Counted from the first letter of the stretch, positions 32,788 to 42,807 are shown. The stretch is 64,000 bases of DNA from Bacillota bacterium (GCA_023437715.1 JAEZFK010000021.1:1-64000), one strand, 5' to 3'. Notes: generated by a model not told the origin, from the letters alone. Translations and numbers: made by a program.

Positions 32788-33240
32788 TTGAACATAAAAA
32801 TTATAAAAGGAAATTTTGAACATCTGAGAGATTGTGAAGAAGCACTTTTGAAATCATCCCTTGGGCAGCATTATTTTGAGAGCGAAGGAAGTGCACTGAA
32901 AGCGATTGAAGAGGGATTGGAACATGGAAATCTTTATGTTGCATTTGCAGAAGATGTATGCGCTGGGTTTATGTTCTATATTACAAATGGTGCATTTCAC
33001 AGTTTTCCTTATTTGCATCTTATAGCTGTTAAAGAGGAATACAGAGGAAACGGAATAGGGAAGCGTCTTGTTGAGTATTTCGAAAAGATATCGGATAGAG
33101 ATAAGTTCTTCTTAGCAGTAGCTGACTTTAATCCCAATGCAAAACATTTTTACGAAAGCATTGGTTATCGTCAAGTTGGTGAAATTCCTGGATTATATCG
33201 CGAGGGTATTACAGAATATATAATGATGAAAGGAAAATAA
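32788..33240 (+). CDS. GNAT-family N-acetyltransferase
   Basis: A 150-residue acetyltransferase with the acetyl-CoA binding core LIAVKEEYRGNGIGKRLVEY (Q/RxxGxG/A as RGNGIGK) and NPNAKHFYESIGYRQVGEI as the C-terminal motif B. A TTG at 32788 is chosen as the start because AGGAGG sits 7 bases before it; an ATG at 32764 overlaps that ribosome site and has none of its own. The substrate is unknown. It probably shares a transcript with the methyltransferase. Confidence 0.85.
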   Translation: MNIKIIKGNFEHLRDCEEALLKSSLGQHYFESEGSALKAIEEGLEHGNLYVAFAEDVCAGFMFYITNGAFHSFPYLHLIAVKEEYRGNGIGKRLVEYFEKISDRDKFFLAVADFNPNAKHFYESIGYRQVGEIPGLYREGITEYIMMKGK

Positions 33241-33416
33241 TAATTATTCGTAGCTGGTAGTTTTTATTGTTATAAATTATGTAAACTGATTTAAAAAAGA
33301 AATACTGTTCTTTGATGAATGAATTTTAGGTTGAAAAGCACGTAAGAGTACAATTTATAATAGTGATATGGATAATTTGTTTAAGGATAAGTGTAAGGAT
33401 GAATGAAAATCCTAAT

Positions 33417-34066
33417 CCCCCAGCTATGCTGGGGAGAATCGTGTAAGTGGAAACGGTAAGGATATCAATAAAAAACCTCCTATGTTATATTGAGAATGGT
33501 GTCGCAAGCCAAACTCAAACATAGGAGGAGGTCCAAATGGACAATAGAAGCATATCACATACTCGCTGGAAATGCCAATACCATATTGTATTTATTTATT
33601 CCGAAGTATCGTAAAAAGGTGCTGTATGGAAAAGTCAGAGACGATGTGAGGGAGATAATCAGCACGTTATGTAAATATAAAGATGTTGATATTATCGCAG
33701 GAGCAGTTTGCATAGATCATGTGCATCTTAGTGTGGCAATACCACCTAAGATAAGTATCTCAAGTTTTATGGGATATTTAAAAGGGAAAAGTACATTGAT
33801 GGTTTATGACAGGCATCCAGAATTACAAAGTAAGTGGGATAAAGCGTTTTGGGCGCGAGGATATTATGTAGAAACAATTGGTAACATCACAGATGAAGCA
33901 GTACAAAAGTATATAAAAGAGCAAGCAGAAGAATCAAGAAAAGCAGATTCCAATAGTACCGCTTTATAGCGGACCAGAAAAAGTGCTTGCGATACCGCCC
34001 TTTTGGGCGAGCAGTAACATAGCCCTTTGGAGGGCTAATATCAAACCACCATTTGAAATGGTGGTT
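33417..34066 (+). mobile_element. IS200/IS605-family insertion sequence, TnpA only
   Basis: The element shows the subterminal hairpins of the family: CCCCAGCTATGCTGGGG at 33417-33433 on the left and the palindrome AACCACCATTTGAAATGG at 34044-34066 on the right, plus two further small hairpins at 33996-34036. It has no terminal inverted repeats and no TnpB gene. Exact ends lie slightly outside these hairpins. The transposase is frameshifted, so the copy is probably not self-mobile. Confidence 0.75.
33537..33969 (+). pseudogene. tnpA: IS200-type transposase TnpA with four-base duplication
   Basis: Behind AGGAGGAGG, the ATG opens MDNRSISHTRWKCQYHIVFI and then loses frame at 33591-33600, where TTTATTTATT replaces the expected TTTATT (four extra bases). 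From there the second frame continues PKYRKKVLYGKVRDD, the catalytic HVHLSVAIPP (HUH-like) and the C-terminal catalytic-Tyr region GYYVETIGNITDEAVQKYI. The full enzyme makes and rejoins single-stranded DNA at the hairpins. Confidence 0.82.
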
Positions 34067-34334
34067 GGTGACTTAGAATTCTTTACCTTACAATAAACAG
34101 CATATACGAGCCGTATAGGAAATACATAGTTTTATTAAAATAATAAGGTGAATAAAATATTAAATGGACAGAATAATAGAAAATTTATAAGAAAGGTAGA
34201 TCCCCAGGATATATAGAGTTGAACAAAAGCATGAAATGCTATTGTATCACCCCTATAAACAGTTGGAAGATCTGACAGGAATATCGAAAAGGCTTTTGAA
34301 TCGTTCAAACAATTAAATCAAAAAGGAGAATGAA

Positions 34335-35399
34335 ATGGAACGTCAAAAAAATCATAAGAAAACTCAGCTGCTTATTTTTCTGGGTGTGGCCTTTGCATTA
34401 CCTTATATATTAGGAATTTTAATGGGCATCGGTTATGCTGAGGGCCTTGATATATCGGTTTTCCCTTCTGCCCAAATGTTCTACCCTGCTTCGGGGGCTA
34501 TATTAGCCGCATTACTTACACGAAGAGAAGATCATCTGATTCCTAAGAGATTTTTTATTGGCTTTTTACTTTTTACTTTTCTTTTATTGATTTGTACCGT
34601 GGCAAGCATTATTCTGCCCCAAATGAATTGGAACGCCATTTCCCAATATCTGATAGTACTTGGTTCTATTACAACAGGGATTTTACTGCTTACTGAGAAG
34701 AAAGAGAAGCGAATTGCCTATGGATTGAGAGGCGGGCGTTGGAAAACGGCTGCCCTCATTATTCTGCTGTATTTAATTCTTTACTTTGGCAGAACCGGTA
34801 TCATGTATATCGTAAGCGGTCAAATGCAAAAGATGGCTGAACTAATCCAAAATCCTGTTTCCTGGTTAATGTTATTCACACTGCCCGTAAACTATTTTTT
34901 CATATTCATCCCATTTTTGGGAGAGGAGTACGGTTGGAGGTACTATCTTCAGCCTGTTCTGCAAAAAAAGCTTGGAATGGTGCGGGGTATTTTTGTTCTG
35001 GGAATTGTCTGGGGAATGTGGCATTTACCCATTAATTTCTTTTATTATACATCTCCTTCTGTAGGGATCATAAGCTTAACAGGGCAGTTGATTATATGTG
35101 TTACATTGGGAATATTTTATGGCTGGGCTTATTTAAAAACCGATAATATATGGACGGTTGTTATTTTGCATTTTATCAACAATAATCTGGTTCCGATTAT
35201 TACCGGAAATTATACGGAGAAGGTTCTTCAAAATCAGGATGTAACATGGAATGATGTAATTATATCGTTGGTGGTCAATACGTTGCTGTTTGCAGGTGTT
35301 ATTTTTTCCAGCTGCTACAGAGATAACAACCGGAGACTCCCGACGATGGATGAACGGGCTGACCGGCAGATGAAGAATCTGGAAGCTGGCGGTCAATGA
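34335..35399 (+). CDS. CPBP-family intramembrane protease
   Basis: A 354-residue multi-pass membrane protein, with about eight hydrophobic segments. The catalytic motifs are in order: GEEYGWRYYLQP (EExxxR), VWGMWHLPINFF (the first His motif) and ILHFINNNLVPI (HxxxN/D). The family (CAAX protease and bacteriocin-processing, Abi) cleaves prenylated proteins in eukaryotes; in bacteria roles include bacteriocin immunity and peptide processing. A good ribosome site, AAAGGAG, precedes the ATG. It stands alone between an IS element and the LysM gene; no bacteriocin gene is adjacent. Confidence 0.88.
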   Translation: MERQKNHKKTQLLIFLGVAFALPYILGILMGIGYAEGLDISVFPSAQMFYPASGAILAALLTRREDHLIPKRFFIGFLLFTFLLLICTVASIILPQMNWNAISQYLIVLGSITTGILLLTEKKEKRIAYGLRGGRWKTAALIILLYLILYFGRTGIMYIVSGQMQKMAELIQNPVSWLMLFTLPVNYFFIFIPFLGEEYGWRYYLQPVLQKKLGMVRGIFVLGIVWGMWHLPINFFYYTSPSVGIISLTGQLIICVTLGIFYGWAYLKTDNIWTVVILHFINNNLVPIITGNYTEKVLQNQDVTWNDVIISLVVNTLLFAGVIFSSCYRDNNRRLPTMDERADRQMKNLEAGGQ

Positions 35400-35483
35400 A
35401 AATATGCAATTGTTTGTAATATATCGTTATGAAGGGATAGGATTAACATATAATGGAATAAATGAGATTACTTGAGGGAAGTC

Positions 35484-36794
35484 ATGGTCATACATGTTGT
35501 CCAGCCCGGCGAAACAATCGATTCAATATCAAAGTATTACAATATCCCTGCCAACAGATTAATATTGGAAAACGGAATAACAAACCCTGACAATTTAGCA
35601 ATAGGCCAAACAATTGTGATTGTACAACCAGAAATACTATATGTTGTTCAGCGCGGCGATACATTGGAGAGCATTGCACAGCAGTACCGTGTTTCGCCAA
35701 TGGAATTACTAAGAAACAATCCGTATCTTTCCGATAGAGAATTTCTGTACGCCGGTGAAACCATAGTTATAAGCTACCAGACGAATAAAACAAGAACAAT
35801 TGCCACTATTGGTTATACTTTCTCATATATAGATAAATCTGTTTTAATAAAAACACTTCCTTTTTTAACTTATCTGACTATATTCAATTACAGGGCTACA
35901 GGTGAAGGAGAAATAGTTTTCAGATCAGACGACACAGAACTTGTTAATCTGGCTAAAACCTATGGTGTTGTGCCCCTGATGCTGGTTTCCACTATGTCGG
36001 AAGAAGGAATAGCCAGCCATGAAGTGACCAATAGTATTTTAAGCAATCCTTCTGTGCAGGACCGTCTTATTGATAACGCTCTTCATATAATGAAAACGAA
36101 GGGATTTTATGGTATTAACATATATGTAGAGAACATCACCAATGAGAACGCCGATAGCATTGTGGAATATTTAGAAAAAGCCTCTGCTTTATTTCGTTCA
36201 GAAGGCTATAAAATAATGATTACCATAACACCGGTTATGGGTGGTTCTAGTGTTGGCTTTGAGAAAATAGATTATTCAAAGATGTCTAAATTTGTAGATG
36301 GGGTCATATTCGGTTCCTATGACTGGGCAATGACTTACAATTATCCAAGCGCAATCTATCCGGTTAATATTTTAAGAGAATTGTTGGATTACATGGTCAA
36401 AACGATTCCCCCTGAAAAAAAATATTTAGGAATCACTGCTTTAGGCTATGACTGGACACTTCCCTATGTTCCCGGCGCCACCGATGCTACCGTATTAACC
36501 TATAATCGTGCAGTACAAATTGCAGCGGAAAACGGCGTACCAATACAATTTAATGAACCGGCACAGTCCTCCTACTTCTACTATACGGACGGTGACGGAA
36601 ATCTGCATATAGTATGGACGAAAGATGCAAGAAGCTTTGATGCACGAGCCAAGCTGGTTGCAGAATATAATTTCCATGGGATATCTCTTTGGACTATTAT
36701 GAGATTCGATGCGCAGATGTGGTTTATTTTTAATACTCAATATTATATAGAAAGGCTTGTGGGGGTGACTAAGCAATCATGTGTTTTTGTTTAG
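35484..36794 (+). CDS. LysM-GH18 spore/cell-wall glycosidase-like protein
   Basis: A 436-residue protein with two LysM domains (VIHVVQPGETIDSISKYYNI and YVVQRGDTLESIAQQYRV) and a GH18 TIM-barrel of the YaaH/SleL type that trims cortex peptidoglycan during spore germination. In those enzymes the catalytic strand reads NIDFEN; here it is GINIYVEN, so Glu216 remains but the Asp two residues earlier is Tyr, which should weaken or change catalysis. No signal peptide, as usual for this group. The ATG at 35484 follows GAGGGAAG; an upstream TTG is less likely. Transcribed alone, ending in a terminator at 36852. Confidence 0.85.
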   Translation: MVIHVVQPGETIDSISKYYNIPANRLILENGITNPDNLAIGQTIVIVQPEILYVVQRGDTLESIAQQYRVSPMELLRNNPYLSDREFLYAGETIVISYQTNKTRTIATIGYTFSYIDKSVLIKTLPFLTYLTIFNYRATGEGEIVFRSDDTELVNLAKTYGVVPLMLVSTMSEEGIASHEVTNSILSNPSVQDRLIDNALHIMKTKGFYGINIYVENITNENADSIVEYLEKASALFRSEGYKIMITITPVMGGSSVGFEKIDYSKMSKFVDGVIFGSYDWAMTYNYPSAIYPVNILRELLDYMVKTIPPEKKYLGITALGYDWTLPYVPGATDATVLTYNRAVQIAAENGVPIQFNEPAQSSYFYYTDGDGNLHIVWTKDARSFDARAKLVAEYNFHGISLWTIMRFDAQMWFIFNTQYYIERLVGVTKQSCVFV

Positions 36795-36851
36795 TAATAC
36801 TGGATGCCTGGATCAGTAGGATTGAGATGAAAGAACTGTTTCAATACGAAT

Positions 36852-36885
36852 AAAAAGACGATAGATGATTTGCTATCGTCTTTTT
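36852..36885. terminator. Bidirectional terminator
   Basis: AAAAAGACGATAG pairs with CTATCGTCTTTTT around an eight-base loop. It separates the convergent LysM-GH18 and nitroreductase genes. Confidence 0.85.
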
Positions 36886-36890
36886 GTTTT

Positions 36891-37454
36891 TCATTCAATA
36901 AAAGTAATTTTTCCCTTGTCCGGAACATGAGGCGGCCTTTCTGCTTTGGCGTATCCCAGTAATACCGAACAGCCAAAGGCATAGCCCTCAGGAAAGCCCA
37001 GACGTTTGCTGAATTCTTCTGCCCGGAGGCCGCTGGCAAATGCCAGCCCGGTAAATCCGCACATAATGTTGGCAATACCCAGAGACGTTGCAGCCAGGGC
37101 GATGTTCTGACACAGAATACCGCAGTCGATAAGGGCTGGGGCATATTGGGCCGGGTCAACAGGGACTACGATCATACAGGGGGCGCCGTAGAACAGCCTG
37201 CCGCCGCGCTCCATAATTCTGGTATATGAGGATTTATCTTCCATGCCTGCTAAATAGGACATGCCTTCCGCTTCCATATCTTTTATTAAATTCTGATCTT
37301 TTACAACAATAACCCTCCACGCCTGGCGGTTCATTCCGCTTGGAGCCTGTATTGCAGCCTCGGCTATGGCCTGGAGAATTTCATCCGGCGGCATTTCATT
37401 TTTAAAATCACGGCAGAAATACCGCTTCGCTATTACATTTAAGGTTTCATTCAT
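36891..37454 (-). CDS. Nitroreductase-family flavoprotein
   Basis: A 187-residue FMN-dependent oxidoreductase of the nitroreductase family: RYFCRDFKNEMPPDEIL at the start (the RxxRxF-type FMN phosphate motif), APSGMNRQAWRVIVV and the C-terminal GYAFGCSVLLGYAKAERPP. The family reduces nitro compounds, quinones or flavins with NAD(P)H; the substrate here is not predictable. The start at MNETL is preferred: AAAGGAG lies upstream and 15 further in-frame residues look non-coding. It ends at the terminator at 36852. Confidence 0.88.
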   Translation of the reverse strand: MNETLNVIAKRYFCRDFKNEMPPDEILQAIAEAAIQAPSGMNRQAWRVIVVKDQNLIKDMEAEGMSYLAGMEDKSSYTRIMERGGRLFYGAPCMIVVPVDPAQYAPALIDCGILCQNIALAATSLGIANIMCGFTGLAFASGLRAEEFSKRLGFPEGYAFGCSVLLGYAKAERPPHVPDKGKITFIE

Positions 37455-37636
37455 CACATGGACTCCTTTCATTTTGCTTACCTGATACAATCCTACCATA
37501 CATAGAAATATGTTTCAATCGACGGAGCGTAGACCTGTGTTTTACCAGTTATATACAGTTCATCCAGTTATTGCGCGTTGTTCAAGGAAAAACCATCATG
37601 TTATACTTGAGGAAATTATGGAAGGAAAAGGATAAC

Positions 37637-38857
37637 ATGATGAAAAACAAGGTTATGAAAACAACGGCCTTTGCTGTTTCCATATTTGTGCTGGCGATTA
37701 TCGGAAGCCTTTGGGGACAGAAAGCCTTTGCCGCAAGGTCAGAGGAAGCAAAGCCGGAAAACGCAAAGACAGAGGAAACCAGTCAGGCGGTACAGGAATC
37801 CGGGGCAGAAAAGGTCGTAGGATATTATGCGGCCTGGGCGGCTTATTCCAATTATTTCCCAGATCAGATTGATGCCGGAAAGCTGACCCATATAAATTAT
37901 GCATTTGCTAATATTGATTCGGATTTAAGGCTCACTCTTGGATTTCCGGATGTGGACCATGATAACATTAAGCGTTTAAATTCTCTGAAAGAAAAAAATC
38001 CCGGTTTAAAAACCCTGATTTCCGTAGGCGGCTGGAACTGGTCCGGAAAATTTTCCGACGCGGCGCTTACAGAGGAGTCCAGAACTGCATTTGCGGACAG
38101 CTGCGTTGCTTTCATCCTGAAGTATGGATTTGACGGAGTGGATATTGACTGGGAATACCCGGTAAGCGGCGGCCTGACGGGGAACGGCAGACGACCGGAG
38201 GATAAGCAGAATTTTACATTGCTGATTCAGAAGATACGGGAAAAGCTGGATGCCCAGGGAAAACAGGATGGGGAGCATTATCTTCTCACCATTGCCGGAG
38301 GCGCGGACAGCTCCTATATAAACAATGTGGAGCTTCCAAAGCTGGCCCAATATTTAGACTACGCCAATATTATGACCTATGACCTGCATGGATATTGGGA
38401 TTCCCGGGCTGATCTGCTGGCCCCCCTTTATGACAACAGTGATTCTTCGCCTCAATATAAGACCAGCGTGGATAAGGCTGTGAATTCCTGGCTGGATGCG
38501 TCCTTTCCGGCGGAAAAGCTGGTAATGGGAATTCCGTTTTACGGATACATATATTCCTCTGTAAATGATTCCAACCGGGGCCTTTATCAGACCTTTGGAG
38601 GCTCCAATTCCATCAGCTATCAGGCCATAAAGGCAAATTACTTAACGAAAGCGGGTTATACCAGATACGTCCATTCCCAGTCCATGGTTCCGTGGCTGTT
38701 TAACGGCACCATATTCATAAGCTATGAAGACCCCGAATCCATTGCCCATAAAACGGATTACATAAAATCAAAGAAATTAGGCGGCGCAATGATCTGGGAG
38801 CTGAGCCAGGACCCGGAGGGAGAGCTTCTTACGGCTTTATATGATGGGATGAAATAA
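37637..38857 (+). CDS. Secreted GH18 chitinase
   Basis: A 406-residue protein with a clear N-terminal membrane/signal segment (TTAFAVSIFVLAIIGSLWG followed by AFA), a charged linker to residue ~65, and a GH18 barrel. The catalytic motif DGVDIDWEYP is intact, with Glu173 as proton donor, and SVGGWNWSG matches the conserved SxGG strand. It hydrolyses beta-1,4-GlcNAc chains (chitin or related). GGAAAAGGATAAC precedes the paired ATGs; the first is listed. It is single-gene and ends in a strong terminator, and was presumably exported or lipid-free secreted. Confidence 0.9.
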   Translation: MMKNKVMKTTAFAVSIFVLAIIGSLWGQKAFAARSEEAKPENAKTEETSQAVQESGAEKVVGYYAAWAAYSNYFPDQIDAGKLTHINYAFANIDSDLRLTLGFPDVDHDNIKRLNSLKEKNPGLKTLISVGGWNWSGKFSDAALTEESRTAFADSCVAFILKYGFDGVDIDWEYPVSGGLTGNGRRPEDKQNFTLLIQKIREKLDAQGKQDGEHYLLTIAGGADSSYINNVELPKLAQYLDYANIMTYDLHGYWDSRADLLAPLYDNSDSSPQYKTSVDKAVNSWLDASFPAEKLVMGIPFYGYIYSSVNDSNRGLYQTFGGSNSISYQAIKANYLTKAGYTRYVHSQSMVPWLFNGTIFISYEDPESIAHKTDYIKSKKLGGAMIWELSQDPEGELLTALYDGMK

Positions 38858-38878
38858 CATTTATACAGGATAATAAAT

Positions 38879-38928
38879 AAAAGACAGGCCCCGGGCTGGA
38901 AAACCATTCGCCCGCGCCTGTCTTTTTT
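38879..38928. terminator. Strong terminator after the chitinase
   Basis: AAAAGACAGGC pairs with GCCTGTCTTTTTT, with an inner GC-rich pairing. It separates the convergent chitinase gene and the beta-lactamase-fold gene and can serve both. Confidence 0.8.
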
Positions 38929-38939
38929 AATAACCGGAA

Positions 38940-40334
38940 TTACTCTCTTTCCCCTTCTAAAAATCCCTGAAATTCATTGAAGCAGGTCTCTTCAATTTTT
39001 CTCATCCAGACAGTAACCTTATCCCCTGATAGACGGAGCAGCAGATGAATGGAACCGACGCATTCTCCGACAATCTGAACCGGCAGATATAAGGTATGGT
39101 CATGAGCCCACATGCCGCGAACGGCAATTCTCTGCTCATATTTGGGCAGAACGCTTATCCGGGCTTCCTCAAAGGAAAAGGGGAAAGGAAAATCCGCATC
39201 CTTTCCGGAAAGGACCAGTAAGCCCTCCGCAGGTCCGAAAGCGAGGGTAAGCCGGGAAAAGCCTGCAGGGTTCTGATAAAGCCGATAGGAGGCATTCCAG
39301 GCCTTATTCTGTGGCCGTTTCAAACCAACCGCCTCTTCCAATCCGTCCAGTTTTTCCAGTTCAGCCGTCTCTTCCAATCCGGCCAGCCCATGACCGGCCC
39401 TTTTAACCGCCCTATAAACAAGATCCAGTATCTTCTGATTCCCGCCTTTGATCTTCTGTGTATCCGCAGTAATGACAAAAACCAGGTCCTGATCCGGATA
39501 AAACAGAACATACTGTCCTCCCATGCCGTACATGGCAAAGCCGTTTCTTATACGCCAGAACTGGTATCCGTACCCCTGCTGTTCGTCAAGGGTATCGCCG
39601 GAATGAATGGTAGGAACCTGAAAGGATACCGCTTCCCTCAGATAATCCGCAAATTTCCCCTCTCCTTTCCGAACCGTATCCATGCAGTACCGCCCAAGCT
39701 TTAAAAGGTCCATGGGGCGGGCCATAAGGCCGGAGCCGCCCATTTCCGAGCCAAAGGGGTCTGACAGGATATAGGCGTCTTTGGAAAAGCCTGTCTGGTC
39801 CAGGCATTTTTCCCGGAGATAGTCCAGCAGCCCTTTGCCGGTAAGCTTTTTCACAAGGGCTGCCAGGGTGTGGCTGGAAGAGGTGTCATAGAGAAAAATC
39901 TGCCCGCTTCTGTGAGTGGGAGGCGTGGTAAAAAAGCTTTCTACCCAGTTTTTGCTGCTGTCCAGCTTATATGTAGTGGAAGAGTAGCAGGTTTCCATGG
40001 AAAGCATATGGCGTATGGTCATTTCCCGGAGCCAGGGATGTATCTCCCTGTTTAAACAGTATTCGGGAAAGTAATCCATAATCCTGTTCTCCAGGGAAAG
40101 CCGGCCCTCTTCATAGAGAAAGCCTACGGCAAGGGAACAAAAGCTCTTAGTGATAGAAAACATGCGGTGAAAATCATCTTTTCCGTAAGGCGCCTCATAG
40201 GCCTCCTTTAACAGCTTTCCGCCCCTGTCAGCCAGGAAGCTATGGACGGGAAACTCACTCCCCTTGAGGGAGAGCCAAAGCTCCTCCATAATCGCTCCGG
40301 TACCGGAGGCTGATTCATAGCTATTACTTTGCAT
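38940..40334 (-). CDS. Beta-lactamase-fold serine hydrolase (class C type)
   Basis: A 464-residue cytosolic-looking hydrolase of the serine beta-lactamase/penicillin-binding-like group. The nucleophile motif SITK (Ser60, Lys63) is in FHRMFSITKSFCSL, and LYDTSSSHTLAALV supplies the Tyr motif region. It has no signal peptide. A C-terminal extra domain (~330-464) is of unknown role. The gene overlaps the end of the AraC gene by 11 bases and shares its transcript, so it is probably under the same sensor. Esterase or peptidase activity on a sugar ester is possible; beta-lactam resistance is not implied. Confidence 0.83.
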   Translation of the reverse strand: MQSNSYESASGTGAIMEELWLSLKGSEFPVHSFLADRGGKLLKEAYEAPYGKDDFHRMFSITKSFCSLAVGFLYEEGRLSLENRIMDYFPEYCLNREIHPWLREMTIRHMLSMETCYSSTTYKLDSSKNWVESFFTTPPTHRSGQIFLYDTSSSHTLAALVKKLTGKGLLDYLREKCLDQTGFSKDAYILSDPFGSEMGGSGLMARPMDLLKLGRYCMDTVRKGEGKFADYLREAVSFQVPTIHSGDTLDEQQGYGYQFWRIRNGFAMYGMGGQYVLFYPDQDLVFVITADTQKIKGGNQKILDLVYRAVKRAGHGLAGLEETAELEKLDGLEEAVGLKRPQNKAWNASYRLYQNPAGFSRLTLAFGPAEGLLVLSGKDADFPFPFSFEEARISVLPKYEQRIAVRGMWAHDHTLYLPVQIVGECVGSIHLLLRLSGDKVTVWMRKIEETCFNEFQGFLEGERE

Positions 40335-42558
40335 TGACCTTATCCCTCATTTCCTTTGGCGACACGCCAAAATTCTTTTTAAACACCCGCCGGAAAGACG
40401 ATGCGTTGTTGTAGCCCACATACTGGTACAGGGTGGACAGGCTTGTGTCGGATTCCCGGATCATTTCCCTGGCCTTTGCCATGCGAAGCCGTTCCAGATA
40501 ATTGGAGAAGTTTTCCGATACCTCTTTCTTGAACAAATAGCTGAAATAATTTTCTGAAATGGCGAATTCATCCGAAATCTTCGTCAGGCCTAAGTCAGGG
40601 TCGCTGTAGTTATTGTTTATATACTGCTGTATCTTAAGGATCAGTTCATTTCCCTCAGAGCCGCATACATCGCATAGCTGAAGGGCGATAGACTTTAAGC
40701 TTTCCAGGCTCATTTCCTCTTCAAACTGCCGGTCAATGAGATCCAGAAGCTTCAGCTTTTCCGGTCCCAGCTCTTCTATGCTGATATTGTGCCTCTTTTT
40801 AAAGACCGTGGCACGCACGTCGGAGACCAGCCACTGCCGCTGGGTGTAGGAAAGCTTTCTCTTTCCCATGTTTTCATTCTTAATGAGCTTGAACAGCTCG
40901 CTTACCTGGTCCTTATTTCCGATGGAAATAAAGCCGCTGAGCTGGACGGAAAGGCTTTCCGGATAATAGTAAACGTCGCTGGAGCCGGTGAAATCGCTGC
41001 TTAAGATATAATTTTCCATGGTGGTAACGGACTTTGCTTCCTTGGCCTGCTGATAGGATTTCCAGGTATAGGAAACGTATCCGTTTCTTCCGCCCAATCC
41101 GCCTCTGATCCAGATGCCGTATTTTTCCATAAGCTCTCTGTGGAGAGCGGTAAAGGTTTCCATATCATGGCTTATAACCTCCTCCTGGGAAATGGATTTG
41201 TCGGAGGCGATCAATATGGCAAATATCTTGTCCGAAGGCTTGTAAATATACCCGGTGTCCGGATAATAGCGGCGCAGGGCTTCCCGCACCAGCATGTCAT
41301 AGTTTTGCAGGCAGAGCTCCAAGTCCTTGGGACTGATGATGGAGTCGTCGGAGGGAGACACCTCTGTGTAGAGAACATGGTATTTTGTATCCGCCCGGTC
41401 CAGGGAAAGCTCCTTTACGATGTACTCCATCTCGTCGTTGGTGGTAATGCTCCCCTCCATGATCTTTCGCATGTAGGATTCAATGACTACCGGCTTCTGC
41501 TTTTCTACCAGAAGGTTTAAGCTGGTTGCCATGGATTCCTTTGCGATCAGCTCGTTTGCCAGCTGGGCCAGACGGCGGCTTCCGAAGACGGAAAAGGCCC
41601 CCGCAATGATCCCTCCGATGACAAAGGAGGCAATGGTAATGGCCGTAAAAAAGCGCTGGTAAGGAAGGATGGAGTAATAGGCCTTGTCCGCAGGCTGGAC
41701 CAGATAATAGGTCCAGTTGTTGTAGGCGGAGGAAAGGGTGGTCACCAGCATTTCCTGATGGCTTTCCGGGGAAATGAAGCTGGCGGTCTGGTTTTTGTAT
41801 TTCAGACCGCTTAAGGAGTCAAAGCTGCGCGCCTCCTTTGCTTCGGAGAGAAGAAAGGTCTGGAAGCCATTCTGGTCGTAGGCCACTAAGTATCCGTCTC
41901 CATATAAGTTCATGTCTGCAAAATATTTACTTAAAAGATCATAGTCAAATTCATAGCACAGAACAGCGTCCGCGTTCATTTTCAGCACCGAGGCAGAGAG
42001 AGGCTGAACGTAGAGAAAGCTCTTAACAGGTCCCTGGTTGCGGCTGAAAGGAATGAACTTATTCCAGTAATCGCTGTTCAGCAGGATTTCGGTAAACTGC
42101 TTGGGATGGAGCTGGTAGGTAGAATTATACCTTGTATAAAAATCGTAATCTGAAAACTGGATGGAAGAGATCACGTGTCCGGAATTTTTCAGGTAAATAA
42201 AAGAATTGCTGATGGGAAGCAGCAACTCTACCGGTGTCACAGATTTTAAGCTTAACTGGCTTTCATATGCCTGATAATAAAATGCAGGCCCCTCATTGCC
42301 GGTAAGGTGAATGAGGTCATTAAAAGCGATATTGGAGGACGTCTGTCCAGCTGCTGCATGCATCAGCTTCATGGTGGAATCCAGCTGAGTGACGGAGGAA
42401 GATAGCGTGAGCCGGTTCTGCTGGTTTATTCCGCTTTTTACCTGGCGGTAAGAGATGTAGTACAGAGTTGCCCCGATGATGAGAATAATTGCCAGGATGA
42501 TGATGTAGGACAGCATCAGCTGATGTTTCAGCGGGATATCGTTGTTTTGTTTTTTCAT
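40324..42558 (-). CDS. Membrane-bound AraC-family sensor regulator
   Basis: A 744-residue one-protein sensor: a transmembrane segment at ~16-38, an extracytoplasmic sensing domain (~40-295), a second transmembrane helix (~298-320), a cytosolic helical region and a C-terminal AraC HTH (ISENYFSYLFKKEVSENF, then YNNASSFRRVFKKNFGVSP). This is the form common beside hemicellulose ABC operons in clostridia. It is transcribed away from the binding-protein gene at 42883 and shares the 320-base regulatory gap, so it most likely controls that operon. The start at 42558 has AAAAGGA 9 bases upstream; ATG 42567 overlaps that site. Confidence 0.85.
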   Translation of the reverse strand: MKKQNNDIPLKHQLMLSYIIILAIILIIGATLYYISYRQVKSGINQQNRLTLSSSVTQLDSTMKLMHAAAGQTSSNIAFNDLIHLTGNEGPAFYYQAYESQLSLKSVTPVELLLPISNSFIYLKNSGHVISSIQFSDYDFYTRYNSTYQLHPKQFTEILLNSDYWNKFIPFSRNQGPVKSFLYVQPLSASVLKMNADAVLCYEFDYDLLSKYFADMNLYGDGYLVAYDQNGFQTFLLSEAKEARSFDSLSGLKYKNQTASFISPESHQEMLVTTLSSAYNNWTYYLVQPADKAYYSILPYQRFFTAITIASFVIGGIIAGAFSVFGSRRLAQLANELIAKESMATSLNLLVEKQKPVVIESYMRKIMEGSITTNDEMEYIVKELSLDRADTKYHVLYTEVSPSDDSIISPKDLELCLQNYDMLVREALRRYYPDTGYIYKPSDKIFAILIASDKSISQEEVISHDMETFTALHRELMEKYGIWIRGGLGGRNGYVSYTWKSYQQAKEAKSVTTMENYILSSDFTGSSDVYYYPESLSVQLSGFISIGNKDQVSELFKLIKNENMGKRKLSYTQRQWLVSDVRATVFKKRHNISIEELGPEKLKLLDLIDRQFEEEMSLESLKSIALQLCDVCGSEGNELILKIQQYINNNYSDPDLGLTKISDEFAISENYFSYLFKKEVSENFSNYLERLRMAKAREMIRESDTSLSTLYQYVGYNNASSFRRVFKKNFGVSPKEMRDKVNAK

Positions 42559-42807
42559 GTTTACCATTCCTTTTTTCGTATGAGAAAATTATAGTATAAA
42601 TCATCATCAAAATCAAGAAACGGACAGATGAGAGGAAATTATGCACTCTAATAATAAAAAATGTACTCTGAAAATATTGCGTTTCTTCTATAACTATGTC
42701 ATTTAAAGCAGAGGTAATGCATATGCACATAGTTGCATTTGTATAATAAATATTTGGAAAAAACGGCTTTATAGAGAAAAGTGTACAATAGGAGTTAAAA
42801 CTGTTCG

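Noticed and set aside
38940..40334. Beta-lactam resistance gene
   Set aside because: The SxxK motif is shared by many serine hydrolases; there is no signal peptide, and the gene is cotranscribed with a carbohydrate regulator.
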